DNA from: Anaerolineaceae bacterium
GTDB lineage: Bacteria > Chloroflexota > Anaerolineae > Anaerolineales > Anaerolineaceae
Direction: 5' to 3'
DNA length: 64,000 nucleotides
Assembly (NCBI GenBank): GCA_016841445.1
Contig: JAENZD010000001.1
Location: 1,612,001 to 1,676,000 of the forward strand
The first letter of the stretch is position 1; the number at the start of each line of letters is the position of its first letter. The notes below the pieces were generated by a model. The model made no database searches, was not told the origin of the DNA, and worked only from the letters and a program-made list of their open reading frames with translations. The position numbers and the translations under genes are program-made. Below, piece by piece: positions 8,779 to 18,350 of the stretch.

Positions 8779-9909
8779 CTATTTGCGCGCCTGCAATCCG
8801 GGTTTGAGCAGGCTTTCATAGACTGAACCCATCCCATAAATATACCGTTCAAGGCTGAAGTTTTCATTCACATGGCTTTGCGCGGCAAAACCCATTTGCG
8901 CTCGAAGTTCCGGATCTTGTAACAGCGCCTTCAATGCATCCGCCATTTTGTTCATATCAAAAGGCTCCACCAGCGAAACCATCTCATTATTGGGAAATAA
9001 TTCTGCCATATAGGGTAACCGCCAGCCGAGGATGGGCTGCCCTGCTGCAGCCGCCTCCATCACAGCATTGGGCAGCCCTTCATCCACGGAGGGGAAGCAA
9101 AAAATATCAAAGCCTTTCATCCAGCGGTTTGCAGAGGGCACCTCACCGGTGAATGTGAATTTGTCCGTCACACCCAATTCTTCAGCCAGTTTTTCAAGCG
9201 CTGGTTTTTCAGGGCCATCGCCAATCAGGAGAAAACGAACATCCTGAGACCCATCAGCCAGCATCGAAGCCAGGAGTACCATGACATCAAACCGCTTGAG
9301 GGGGTCCACCCTGCCGATCGATGCCACCCAAAGCGCATCTTCAGGCAGTCCATAGGCAGAGGATAGCTGCTTACGAACGGCTTCCCGCTCCTCAAATTCA
9401 GGTTCCATCGCATTCTGAACGGTGAAAACAGGCTGTTTCTTGATCTTTTGACCACCCCGGTACGCCTCAGCCGTCACCTCGGAATTTGCAAGCACGGCAT
9501 CACAGGTCAGGCGCATCAAACGGGTCGCCCAGGCCCCCTTGATCGCCGAATAGCTGGATCGAATCCCGCCCAGGCTTGTTGACCGCAGTATTTTACCCGC
9601 CAGACCCGCGTAAACGCTCGAAAAGGTATGCCAGCCGTGGATCAAACCCGGCTGGTGCACGCGTAAATGGCGGATGATTTCCAGCAGCCGGGCAAGCCGG
9701 TTTTTCTTCTGATCAATCCTTATCAGGGAGATATCCAATGCTTCAACCGGTTTTTCCCAGTAATCATCATGCCCGGGATGCAGCGTGATCACGACCGGGT
9801 TGAAGCGTTCGCGATCCAGGTTTGAGAGCCATAGATAAAGCTGGCGCTCCGCACCGCCCACCACCAGCTGCCCGGCGATGATCGCAATATTTATGCGTGA
9901 AGCCATCAT
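8779..9909 (-). CDS. GT4 family glycosyltransferase
   Basis: GT-B glycosyltransferase, 376 residues. The N-terminus has the Gly-rich acceptor loop IIAGQLVVGGAERQLY. The C-terminal domain carries SIGRVDPLKRFDVMV, LIGDGPEKPALEKLAEELG, and the donor-binding CFPSVDEGLPNAVMEAAAAG with E-x7-E spacing. These are complete family hallmarks, so the enzyme should be active in assembling the surface glycan. It lies 27 bases downstream of the Wzy-like gene and directly upstream of the deacetylase. Confidence 0.88.
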   Translation of the reverse strand: MMASRINIAIIAGQLVVGGAERQLYLWLSNLDRERFNPVVITLHPGHDDYWEKPVEALDISLIRIDQKKNRLARLLEIIRHLRVHQPGLIHGWHTFSSVYAGLAGKILRSTSLGGIRSSYSAIKGAWATRLMRLTCDAVLANSEVTAEAYRGGQKIKKQPVFTVQNAMEPEFEEREAVRKQLSSAYGLPEDALWVASIGRVDPLKRFDVMVLLASMLADGSQDVRFLLIGDGPEKPALEKLAEELGVTDKFTFTGEVPSANRWMKGFDIFCFPSVDEGLPNAVMEAAAAGQPILGWRLPYMAELFPNNEMVSLVEPFDMNKMADALKALLQDPELRAQMGFAAQSHVNENFSLERYIYGMGSVYESLLKPGLQARK

Positions 9910-9936
9910 CTTAATGAACAGGTCATGATGATCAAA

Positions 9937-11253
9937 TTAACCTTCGCTCCCGGTAACGGGAATCCCCGCATCCGGCACTTTTTCATCCCGTGGTGCTTGC
10001 ATGAGCTGGGCAAAACGCACACTGAGCCCCATCACCATCCACAGCAATTTGTCGATATGGTCCGTTTTGGTGATCCCGCCAATCAGCATCACCAAAAACA
10101 CGATCAGCCAAACATCCCGCAGTTTGGTTTGCTCAGGATCCGGCAAATGGGCTGTCACCCAGAAATTGCGCATCGATCGGACCAGGATTGACATAAACAG
10201 GATGAACCCAACGATGCCGGTCTCCGCCAGGATCTGCACATACATATTGTGGGCGACCAAAGCTCGGGGAGAAACACCAGGTATTTGTGACATGTATTGA
10301 TACGAGTTATGGAAAAACATCCCAATCCCCACCCCTGAGACGGGATGATCGAGCCACATTTTCCAGCCCGCACGCCATAATTGGTAGCGCAGCCCGATTG
10401 TATCCGTCCCATGGGTGATCGATGGGAGGATGCTCGAGATGATCTCAAGAATGGCATCCGACAGGATAAGCATCACCGTAAAGGCAATCCCAAAGATCAC
10501 CAGCATCTGAATACGCTGTTTGCCCTGCCTTTGGAAAATAAGGATCAGCAGCTGGGCGATGAACAATAAAATGATGCCTGTCCGTGAGACGGTAAAAAAT
10601 ACACCAATATAGGTTACGACAATCGAAGCCAGCAGTAATAATCGCAGCAAAGCGTCCTGGGTTTTTGAGCGCAGGTACGTCAGGAAAACCATCGCCACCA
10701 CAAAATACCGGGCAGCGTCATTCGCCCCCGCCGCAAAGCCGCTCACCCTTGCCGATGCCGCAATGTCTTCCCCGATATAGCCCTGCGAGATCGCCGTAAA
10801 AGCGGAGATCACGGATACAGCAGCAAACAAGCTCATCATCACCTGGTGCTGCTTCGGCGCCTCGATCAGGCCGCCAGCCATGACCATTAACACCAGAAGC
10901 TGCACGAAAGTAAAGATCCAGTTCCGGTCTGTGCCAGACCAGGCGGCCTGTGGATTGGAGACGAATACCCAGATGATAAACAGCAGCCCCAATAAATGCT
11001 CACTATCAAATTTGATCTTTAGCTTCCCACCAGCACCGCGGATCTTCAATAAATAGCCGACCAACGTGACGGCACCGACCAGGGGAAGTGCTGAGGGAAA
11101 ATAAGGGATGGGCGGGATCAAATCGATGACCGGCGCACTGATGACGGTGATGACCACACCCACATACGGCTGTTTGATGATGATCACCGCGGCAACCAGC
11201 CCAATCATGCCACCCAGGATGATCAGCGGGAAATTATCCATCCGTCCTGCCAT
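9937..11253 (-). CDS. O-antigen polymerase/ligase-like membrane protein (Wzy_C family)
   Basis: Polytopic membrane protein of 438 residues with about ten to twelve hydrophobic helices. It polymerises or ligates lipid-linked oligosaccharide on the outer face of the membrane. The large loop and following helix have the Wzy_C signature: HPVSGVGIGMFFHNSYQY, then LVAHNMYVQILAETGIVGFILF, including the conserved H-N-x-Y. The first 20 bases overlap the end of the GT4 gene upstream (11234-11253). No Wzx flippase is seen, while ABC export genes are, so its exact role (polymerase or ligase) is open. Confidence 0.85.
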   Translation of the reverse strand: MAGRMDNFPLIILGGMIGLVAAVIIIKQPYVGVVITVISAPVIDLIPPIPYFPSALPLVGAVTLVGYLLKIRGAGGKLKIKFDSEHLLGLLFIIWVFVSNPQAAWSGTDRNWIFTFVQLLVLMVMAGGLIEAPKQHQVMMSLFAAVSVISAFTAISQGYIGEDIAASARVSGFAAGANDAARYFVVAMVFLTYLRSKTQDALLRLLLLASIVVTYIGVFFTVSRTGIILLFIAQLLILIFQRQGKQRIQMLVIFGIAFTVMLILSDAILEIISSILPSITHGTDTIGLRYQLWRAGWKMWLDHPVSGVGIGMFFHNSYQYMSQIPGVSPRALVAHNMYVQILAETGIVGFILFMSILVRSMRNFWVTAHLPDPEQTKLRDVWLIVFLVMLIGGITKTDHIDKLLWMVMGLSVRFAQLMQAPRDEKVPDAGIPVTGSEG

Positions 11254-12445
11254 TCTCCAGGGGATGTGAAATCGTTCTGTAATGTTCAGTCATGGATGCT
11301 TGCCATCCTTGAAAATTGTGATTGTTTAGAATATATTGCCTGGCCTGAACCCCCAACCGAACGCGATTCTCATCATTGCTGATGATAGATTCTATTGCTT
11401 TGTTCAAGGTGTTAATCTCTTCCAAAGCGACTACGATGCCATTATTGCCATTCTCAATCACGTTCTTTAACCCGGGCAGATCAGATACAATCACAGGCAG
11501 CCCACAGGCCATGGCTTCCAGTACAACATTCGGCAGGCCTTCCTTTCGGGAGGGGAAAACGAAGATATCTGCGGCTTGAAATGCTGCGGCCATATCCACC
11601 CGATCCCGGATCAATCCCTCAAACCTGACGTGATCTTCAAGCTGATGAGCCTTAATCTGCTGCTTTAATTGATCGATAAAGGATTCATCAAGTGTGGGAT
11701 TTTCCAACTGGTTCTGAGGCCCCACCAACCAAAGAAAAATATCCGGGTGTCTTTCAGCAACATCAATAAAAGCTGGTATTAACAGATCCAAACCCTTCCG
11801 TTTGATCAGGCTGCCTGCAAATAAACAGACCAAAGCATCTTCCGGGAGGTTGAATTTTATGCGCATGCTTACCTTTTCATCATCCCCCGCCAGCGGGTGA
11901 AACAGATCAAGGTCAATGCAGTTCATCTGCGTCCAAATCTGAACAGGGGAAAAGCCATTCGCCAGGTAATCCTCTGCGATCCCATCGGAAATTGTTAATA
12001 TCCTGGTAAAACGCCTTAAGAACCAGATCTTTAACCTCCCGAAGCTTTCTTCACGCATCCCGGACGGCGTATCCGACCCCAACAGCACGCTCTCATAGAT
12101 CGTGGGGATATGATGCCGTTTCGCCCAGAGCACCATGATCAAGCTGCCCCACCAAATCAGGTGGAAATGGATCATATCGTAATCATTCCGAAATCTTTGA
12201 ATGTAACGATATAACCTGAAGATCCAGCTCAGCCGCCCCCAGCGGTTAGTCGTTTGCTGATTTTCCCCAAGTTCAAAATTAAACGCTGCTTTAGCTTCTA
12301 ATATTTGACCGGTTTCGGTGTCCAGCACCAAATGTTGAACCCGGGCGTCTGTCCATTTTGAAAAATAAAACCCCCAGTTGTAAATCGGACCGCCAAAGCG
12401 CTGCTTGAAATTAGGAGAAAAAATATGCAGTACCCTGGTACTCAT
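11234..12445 (-). CDS. GT4 family glycosyltransferase
   Basis: GT-B glycosyltransferase of 403 residues. The start is placed at ATG 12445-12443 because this gives an ATGA overlap with the stop of the upstream GT2 gene (TGA at 12444-12442) and a normal N-terminus MSTRVLHIFSPNFKQRFGG; the frame stays open 32 codons further upstream but there it only shadows the neighbour. The donor domain shows CLFAGSLIKRKGLDLLI, WLVGPQNQLENP and FVFPSRKEGLPNVVLEAMACG, with the family glutamates. Specificity cannot be assigned. Confidence 0.87.
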   Translation of the reverse strand: MSTRVLHIFSPNFKQRFGGPIYNWGFYFSKWTDARVQHLVLDTETGQILEAKAAFNFELGENQQTTNRWGRLSWIFRLYRYIQRFRNDYDMIHFHLIWWGSLIMVLWAKRHHIPTIYESVLLGSDTPSGMREESFGRLKIWFLRRFTRILTISDGIAEDYLANGFSPVQIWTQMNCIDLDLFHPLAGDDEKVSMRIKFNLPEDALVCLFAGSLIKRKGLDLLIPAFIDVAERHPDIFLWLVGPQNQLENPTLDESFIDQLKQQIKAHQLEDHVRFEGLIRDRVDMAAAFQAADIFVFPSRKEGLPNVVLEAMACGLPVIVSDLPGLKNVIENGNNGIVVALEEINTLNKAIESIISNDENRVRLGVQARQYILNNHNFQGWQASMTEHYRTISHPLENGRTDG

Positions 12446-13410
12446 CGGCTTTTCCCGCCAGTTCCTTTGGAAACAGTAATCAGCCCTCTGAGCAATAACC
12501 GCAGCGCCCCCGGACGGAAGCCAAAATGTATAGATTTCCAAAAAGCTGCAATCATCCCCTGACGGTCACCGGCTTGGGCACGGGCACTGATCAAATTCTG
12601 CCAGGCATTCCTGTACATGGGTCGTAAATAAGCAATCGTTTCAGGCTGGTTGTATTTGATTGAAAACATTCTGCAGGTATCCAGCATTTTAAGTTGATTT
12701 TCTAAAGTCCTGACACTCATACCGCTCAAGCTCCCGGGGGATTTAACGCGGTTAAGCAGCACTTGATCCAAATAAGCCGCCTGAAAACCCGCCAGACCGA
12801 AACGCCACCAGTATTCAAAATCCTCACTGGCTTTAAGGTTCTCGTTAAATACACCCATCTGGTCAATTACATTTTTCTTCATAATCACAGAATCAAAAGC
12901 AATGAAGTTTGCTCTTGAAATACCCTTTAACCAACCATCTATAATGATAAAACATGTCTTATCCAGTTCTTTGGTTTCTAAAGTTTTGATCCCGCTGGCA
13001 TTTTGGGTAAACCCAAAACCCTCTCTATGTGATTGGATTTCCAAATTTTTAAAATTCGTCAAGATCAGGTCGATTTCCGGATAATCAACAAATTTATTGA
13101 TTTGCTGTTCAAGTTTATTCGGCAGCCACTGATCATCATCATCCAAAAATGCAATAAACTCACCCTTGGCATGAGCAATCGCCTGGTTTAAGGCATAAGG
13201 TTTTCCAATGTTAGGTTCATAATAATATTTGATCCGAATGTTTTGATAGGAAAGCACAACTTCTTTCGTGTTATCAGTTGAGCCATCATCCCAAATGATC
13301 AGTTCCCAATCTTTGAAAGTTTGGGAAAGAACCGAGTTTATAGCTTGATATAATACCTTTGCCCGATTATAAGTCGGAAGAACAATAGAAATCAGAGAGG
13401 AAGGTGGCAT
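12442..13410 (-). CDS. GT2 family glycosyltransferase
   Basis: Inverting GT-A enzyme, 322 residues. It starts SLISIVLPTYNRAKVLYQAI, has WDDGSTDNTKEVV near residue 40 and the metal-binding LDDDDQW near 90. An ASEDFEYWWRFGLAG motif follows further on, typical of the GT2 acceptor/base region. It is translationally coupled by ATGA to the GT4 gene downstream. It lies 11 bases after the GT14-like gene. Confidence 0.88.
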   Translation of the reverse strand: MPPSSLISIVLPTYNRAKVLYQAINSVLSQTFKDWELIIWDDGSTDNTKEVVLSYQNIRIKYYYEPNIGKPYALNQAIAHAKGEFIAFLDDDDQWLPNKLEQQINKFVDYPEIDLILTNFKNLEIQSHREGFGFTQNASGIKTLETKELDKTCFIIIDGWLKGISRANFIAFDSVIMKKNVIDQMGVFNENLKASEDFEYWWRFGLAGFQAAYLDQVLLNRVKSPGSLSGMSVRTLENQLKMLDTCRMFSIKYNQPETIAYLRPMYRNAWQNLISARAQAGDRQGMIAAFWKSIHFGFRPGALRLLLRGLITVSKGTGGKSR

Positions 13411-13421
13411 AGCAAAATTAT

Positions 13422-14327
13422 TTAACCATCGCGTTGCTTTATAATTTTGTCCAAATTATCAATAATATCTAAGGTATCATCAGAAAACTTCCGCGCAAAT
13501 AACATTACTCCTGCGCCAAACGCATCATCCAGGCGGATCTGTTTCGCTTCAAATATTGTTAAATGCCCTTGATTAATGGTAGCAGGGTGTCCACCTCCAG
13601 CACTCCAGTCTGTGTAAGTAAGATTTCGTTTAAAAAGATTAATAAATGGAGAATTTCCTAACACTGTTTGAAAGAACATTTCTTGAGGTACACGGGTATG
13701 CTTGTAGAAATTTAGCAATTTTTGTTTATCTGAGACGAAATTTATGATGTATTCACAAGCATCTTGAGTCAGCGCCCACCACTCACAACCTGCATAAGGG
13801 ATCAGGTCTCCAAGATACTTTTGGTAATCTCGTATCTTAGGAATGAGGCGTAATCGTTTTAACAATGCTCTCACCAAGATTTCAAGGTAATATCTTGGTT
13901 TCGTTGGCGTGGGATTATACCCATAGAGACGCGATAATGGTTTGCCAACCAAAATATTAGGCATTTTTGTTATATTCATAAATTCATAATCTGTATTTTT
14001 CTTAAAGAATTGTTCGATATAACTAACTGAGTGAAGCGGATAATCCGTACCGCTCAATAAAATAAATCGGTCAAATCGATCTGGATGGTTGAGTGCCTTT
14101 TCAATCATCATCAATTCTGCTTCAACATGAGAAAAATGACCTCGAAAAACTTTAACCCGCTTCTCCAAAAATATAACGGTATCACTTTCAACATCTGAAA
14201 AATCTTTTATATTAGATTTTTTATCAATGTGAACAAAACATACACTGGCAGGTGATGAAAGGGCATTTATTAATCGAGAAAAATGATTAGGATTATTATG
14301 TGCTAAAATGAGATACGCTATTTTCAT
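13422..14327 (-). CDS. GT14-like (core-2/I-branching type) glycosyltransferase
   Basis: Resembles the beta-1,6-N-acetylglucosaminyltransferase (core-2/I-branching) family. The 301 residues show MKIAYLILAHNNPNHFSRLI at the start, VCFVHIDKKS near residue 30-38, RFILLSGTDYPLHS near 92-105, and GCEWWALTQDACEYIINFV near 180. Bacterial members occur in capsule loci and need no DxD metal motif. Its 5' end is separated by 58 bp from the divergent GT25 gene, so this gap may hold a promoter. Base composition is more AT-rich than that of its GT4 neighbours. Confidence 0.83.
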   Translation of the reverse strand: MKIAYLILAHNNPNHFSRLINALSSPASVCFVHIDKKSNIKDFSDVESDTVIFLEKRVKVFRGHFSHVEAELMMIEKALNHPDRFDRFILLSGTDYPLHSVSYIEQFFKKNTDYEFMNITKMPNILVGKPLSRLYGYNPTPTKPRYYLEILVRALLKRLRLIPKIRDYQKYLGDLIPYAGCEWWALTQDACEYIINFVSDKQKLLNFYKHTRVPQEMFFQTVLGNSPFINLFKRNLTYTDWSAGGGHPATINQGHLTIFEAKQIRLDDAFGAGVMLFARKFSDDTLDIIDNLDKIIKQRDG

Positions 14328-14385
14328 TAATTTTGCTTAGACATCCTGAACTATGTGATTTGTTATTTTTTCGACTGGGGCATAA

Positions 14386-15180
14386 ATGAAGACAAACCAA
14401 TCCGTCCCGATCTGGGTATTAAACCTGGAAAGAGATATTGAAAAAAGAAAATTCATGGAACAACAATTTCATCAATTAGGGGTGGATAACTACCAGATCA
14501 TCAACGCCTTTGATGGGAAAACCCTAGCTGATGATGATCTTAAGTTTTATTCAAAAAAGATAGCACTGAGGGACTTTGGTAGAGAGTTGACCCCAGGTGA
14601 ATTAGGATGCGCGTTATCACATATTAGAATGTGGCAAAGAATCATTGATGATAATCTCAGTGAAGTTCTGATCCTTGAAGATGATGCCCGAATTGGGAAG
14701 GCTCTTCTTGATGTTCTGGCTCATCGAAACAAACTGCCAGCAGACTACCAACATATCAATTTCTCTACCCGGGCAAAGCAAATCCCTTTTGGCGATTTCA
14801 TTACCGATATTTATCGCGCTTCAAACCATACTGAGCGGCCTTATTCGGCTTTTGCTTATTTACTCACCCGGGAAGGCGCAAAATTCTTGCTCGATTTTGT
14901 TTTTCCTGTTTACATGCCCATCGATAATTTCGTAAGCATTTCAGGTATCAAGTCTTACGGCGTTTTTCCGCCCGTAGTTGTCTTAGCAGATTTCAAAAGC
15001 AGCATTGGCAGGCGGTGGGACAATATGCCTGAACCCGGTTTTTTCTTGAGAAAATTCAGGCAGTTTAAAGATATCCTTAAGGCAATGGCTGTTTTCCTGG
15101 GGATTTCAAAAGGAAAGTTGGTGGATATGCATTTACGCTTAAATAGTCTCGTGGGTAAATTAAAAGGAAATAAACGTTAA
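14386..15180 (+). CDS. GT25 family glycosyltransferase (opposite strand to the operon)
   Basis: LOS-type glycosyltransferase of 264 residues. The family signature is clear: WVLNLERDIEKRKFMEQQF near residue 10, INAFDGKTL near 44, LTPGELGCALSHIRMWQRI near 66, then VLILEDDARI with the catalytic/metal acidic pair near 95. A GGGG lies shortly before the ATG. This is the only plus-strand gene inside a 30-kb minus-strand locus, so it needs its own promoter and would interrupt or collide with operon transcription. It may be a later insertion (inference). Confidence 0.86.
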   Translation: MKTNQSVPIWVLNLERDIEKRKFMEQQFHQLGVDNYQIINAFDGKTLADDDLKFYSKKIALRDFGRELTPGELGCALSHIRMWQRIIDDNLSEVLILEDDARIGKALLDVLAHRNKLPADYQHINFSTRAKQIPFGDFITDIYRASNHTERPYSAFAYLLTREGAKFLLDFVFPVYMPIDNFVSISGIKSYGVFPPVVVLADFKSSIGRRWDNMPEPGFFLRKFRQFKDILKAMAVFLGISKGKLVDMHLRLNSLVGKLKGNKR

Positions 15181-15215
15181 TTATTCCGCCAAATATCACC
15201 TCTACAGAATCCAAT

Positions 15216-16448
15216 TCAAACATATTGTCTTAAAATCGCTTCCACCTTATCAATATAGGATTCTATTCCAAATTCCTGTTCAATCATTTCTCTCGCCGTA
15301 TCTACAATCTCCCGATACTCTTTAGCTGAAAAATGCAGATTCTTGATGATATGAATGATTTCATCATAATCGTTAGGGCTAACCAGGTATCCGTTATTCC
15401 CGTGTTCAATGATTTCTTCTGACCCTTCATTCCCATAAGAAATCACAACACATCCGCAAGCCATCGCTTCCAGGGGGGTTCTCGAAAATCCCATCTTATG
15501 GTAGGTGGGGAAAAAGCAAATATCGGCATCATGGTAAAGCCGAACCAATTCTGAACGTGGGATCATCCCTAAAAAAGATACCTTCTCTACAATGTCAAAT
15601 TTTTGTATTTGATATTTTAACTTTTGATCAAAACTTTCTGAAGTGTGGGGTCCAACAATAGTTAACCTTGCATCTATCCCGGTTTGACAAAGATTATTAA
15701 CCAGTTCAATAGCATCCAGTAAACCCTTTAGGGCTTCCAATCGTCCCGGACATAAAATTTTCAATGGTTTTCCGAGAAGTTCCCTGGGCTGAAAGGTAAA
15801 GGTGTCTAGATCGATCCCCGAATTGAGGATCGCGGCATTGTTCATCGGGATCCCAAGCAGTTTGATTTTCTCAAAATTTGTAGGGTTATTGATGATCAAT
15901 CGTAAATGTTCCGGCCAATGCCATTTGCTTGAAATCCTACCTTGGCTCAACCATTCCACGATTTTGATCACAAATGGTTTCAGGATGCGGACAAAGTGAT
16001 CCTCATTTCCGTATTCTCCCGTAAACCGATACCAGCGGCCATGCTCAGTCCATGCACCTTTCAGGCTTGCCCCGCCTTCATCAAGTACGATTGGGATATT
16101 TCGTTCAGCAAGATATGGCAATATTGTTTTGGAAAGCAGATAAATATGGCCCAGGTAAATCACATTCGGATTGAACGATCTGATATGACAGTCAACGGAT
16201 CTTGTGTCGATAAGGTCAAAGAGAACTTCCTTTGGAAAGAATTTTGTATTGAACCGGTTATGCAGCTTGCGATAGGTAGCATATGGCATTTCTTCTTTAT
16301 AATCATTTTGTAAATGCGCTTTTCTGGTCGTCAGGACCCTGATCTCATGCTTCCTGTCTGCGAGACCATCAACGATGTCTTTGATTCGAAGCTCATACCC
16401 ACCTAAGTGATCAGGAGGGAAATTTGAGCTAATAACGAGGATTTTCAT
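15216..16448 (-). CDS. GT4 family glycosyltransferase
   Basis: GT-B enzyme, 410 residues. The N-terminus MKILVISSNFPPDHLGGYELR has the usual Gly-rich acceptor loop. The C-terminal domain shows LCPGRLEALKGLLDAIELV, LTIVGPHTSESFDQKL and CFFPTYHKMGFSRTPLEAMACG with the donor-binding glutamates. It is convergent with the GT25 gene, with only 35 bp between their stops, and no obvious terminator was found there. Confidence 0.87.
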   Translation of the reverse strand: MKILVISSNFPPDHLGGYELRIKDIVDGLADRKHEIRVLTTRKAHLQNDYKEEMPYATYRKLHNRFNTKFFPKEVLFDLIDTRSVDCHIRSFNPNVIYLGHIYLLSKTILPYLAERNIPIVLDEGGASLKGAWTEHGRWYRFTGEYGNEDHFVRILKPFVIKIVEWLSQGRISSKWHWPEHLRLIINNPTNFEKIKLLGIPMNNAAILNSGIDLDTFTFQPRELLGKPLKILCPGRLEALKGLLDAIELVNNLCQTGIDARLTIVGPHTSESFDQKLKYQIQKFDIVEKVSFLGMIPRSELVRLYHDADICFFPTYHKMGFSRTPLEAMACGCVVISYGNEGSEEIIEHGNNGYLVSPNDYDEIIHIIKNLHFSAKEYREIVDTAREMIEQEFGIESYIDKVEAILRQYV

Positions 16449-16504
16449 TTGTTTACTTGGAATTCAAAAGTGAGAGCATAAACTGGAATATTTGTACGAA
16501 ATAA

Positions 16505-17338
16505 TCAACGATCCCAAAGGCCGCCCAATCGACCTCGCAAGTACCTAATCATACTTCTGCGCCAATTACCTGGTAACCATCCCCAATGCAGAAAACGTAA
16601 TTTTTGGATTTCCCTCGTAATTTCTCGTGAATTCATCGACAGATATTTCTTTAGCACGATATCCATTTTGGGGTTGGTATAATTCTGATCCTCCCTGTGG
16701 AATTTTCCGGCGTACACCAATTCTGCGCCTAATACAGCTAAGCCTATTCTTTTATCATCAGTCCTTAAGAAATTTTCCCAAACTTTTTGCAGCATTGCCC
16801 AGTGAGTCGTGCTGTACTTTTTTTGGATTGATTTCAAGCCTCGATGCACCCCGTAGTGAAAGGATTGCTCCATTGATGGGTTCTTGCAGTGGATTGCAGC
16901 CGGTGCTAAATCCGTTTTGTCATATTGATAGGAATCCTTCTCCATGATAGGTATATCTGGGAAAAGTGTATCTTTGTTGAAATCCCACCGGACTGTGTTC
17001 CTGTAAACCTGGATGCCTGCTGCAATCATTTCGTCTGTAAAAAAATCCTGAACACCGATATTCAGGATTTCCAGTGTTGGTTCATTGCGAAACTTTTCAA
17101 CAATTTTTCCAAATAACTGGTCAGAGATCAAAACGGTATCGGCATCTACCTTGATCAATAATTCATAATGATCCCTCTTCTCGATGAAAGTTTGATAAAG
17201 CTTATTATGGGCTTCAAGCTCCGGAAGGTTTTCTATCAGCAGGTGATCATAATCATGATAAGTCTGCTGCTTTATTGCCTCTCGGCATTCCTCATACTCA
17301 TATTCTCCGCTAAACAGTGTCCCAACGAGAATTCTCAT
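16505..17338 (-). CDS. Putative GT-A fold glycosyltransferase
   Basis: Divergent GT2-like protein of 277 residues. It begins MRILVGTLFSGEYEYEECREAIKQ and has a candidate metal-binding DxD in LLIKVDADTVLIS near residue 73, which is the main evidence for a glycosyltransferase. The rest, including the C-terminal basic stretch around WRRSMIRYLRGRLGG, is not diagnostic. It lies among GT genes on the same strand, which supports the call. I cannot name a close family. Confidence 0.68.
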   Translation of the reverse strand: MRILVGTLFSGEYEYEECREAIKQQTYHDYDHLLIENLPELEAHNKLYQTFIEKRDHYELLIKVDADTVLISDQLFGKIVEKFRNEPTLEILNIGVQDFFTDEMIAAGIQVYRNTVRWDFNKDTLFPDIPIMEKDSYQYDKTDLAPAAIHCKNPSMEQSFHYGVHRGLKSIQKKYSTTHWAMLQKVWENFLRTDDKRIGLAVLGAELVYAGKFHREDQNYTNPKMDIVLKKYLSMNSREITREIQKLRFLHWGWLPGNWRRSMIRYLRGRLGGLWDR

Positions 17339-17393
17339 AATATCCTTACTTATTAATTTGGTAAATTTATTAACCTTAGCTACACGGAAAAAC

Positions 17394-18350
17394 TTATTTT
17401 CTCAATGAATCCAGAATAATCTCCGGATACCTGACCAAACGAAACAACCTGGTCAGCTGAATGAGTCTGATAGGGAAAAAACGTCTTGGAAACTTTCTGA
17501 AATATTTATGGGCTGTGGTATACCTTATGATTTTCTGATGCACCTCTTTTTGGATTTTGCGAGTGGCATTGTCCTTTGTCCAGTGATAAAGGCTTAGAAA
17601 AAACAGCATACGATTGCGGTATTCTCTGGCTTGTGAGCGGGATGCTGAAAAACGATTGTGTTCATGAACACCTTCCATCGCAACAGCTTTATCCAAACTG
17701 CCGGGATACAACCTTGCTGCAATCGCACACCGGATGATCCATTCTGTGTCCTGGTGCAGCCAAAGATGTTCCGCCATATAGCCAACTTTTTCCAATGCAT
17801 CTTTTCTTAAAACAAAACCGTCTAAAGTAAGGCTGCCGTAGGTGCCCCTTATTAGATCTGTTCCGAGATATTCCGGTTCAATGATTTTGTCTACTGTGAT
17901 CAACTGGTCCGGGGGTTTTCGGTTGGAATTCAACCAGCGCTCTAAGGCGGCTTCATTTTCAACATGGATGCCGATTGCTTCATACACGCCTTCGCAATCA
18001 GAATAAGATAAGAAAACCTCCCTGGTCATTGAAAATCTATGTTCCAGGAAAAAATTGTCAGCATCAACAAAACCGATATAGTCGAAACTGGCATTTTTCA
18101 TACCCAGGTTCCTGCTGGCGGCTGCTCCATGGTTGCCCTCATCCGGATGACGCAGGACCTTAACCCGCTTGTATTTCTCAGCCAAGTCCAGGCAAATCGC
18201 CAGGGAATTATCCGGCGAATGATCTTCCACCAGTAAAACCTCACCGGTTTCTGGCTGCCGCAGGGCTGATTCTACTGACCTTGTTATGAATGCTTCCGCG
18301 TTGTACACCGGCGTAATAACGGAAACGCGAAATACACTTTCCGGTTTCAT
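17394..18350 (-). CDS. GT2 family glycosyltransferase
   Basis: GT-A enzyme of 318 residues. The start is placed at ATG 18350-18348, which overlaps the TGA of the upstream GT2 gene in the ATGA arrangement and gives MKPESVFRVSVITPVYNAE; an ATG 15 codons further upstream lies inside the neighbour. Motifs: VEDHSPDNSLAICLDLAEKY, a nucleotide-binding FVDADNFFLEHR, and LWLHQDTEWIIRCAIAA in the acceptor region. The C-terminus is basic and aromatic, perhaps membrane-associating. Confidence 0.87.
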   Translation of the reverse strand: MKPESVFRVSVITPVYNAEAFITRSVESALRQPETGEVLLVEDHSPDNSLAICLDLAEKYKRVKVLRHPDEGNHGAAASRNLGMKNASFDYIGFVDADNFFLEHRFSMTREVFLSYSDCEGVYEAIGIHVENEAALERWLNSNRKPPDQLITVDKIIEPEYLGTDLIRGTYGSLTLDGFVLRKDALEKVGYMAEHLWLHQDTEWIIRCAIAARLYPGSLDKAVAMEGVHEHNRFSASRSQAREYRNRMLFFLSLYHWTKDNATRKIQKEVHQKIIRYTTAHKYFRKFPRRFFPIRLIQLTRLFRLVRYPEIILDSLRK

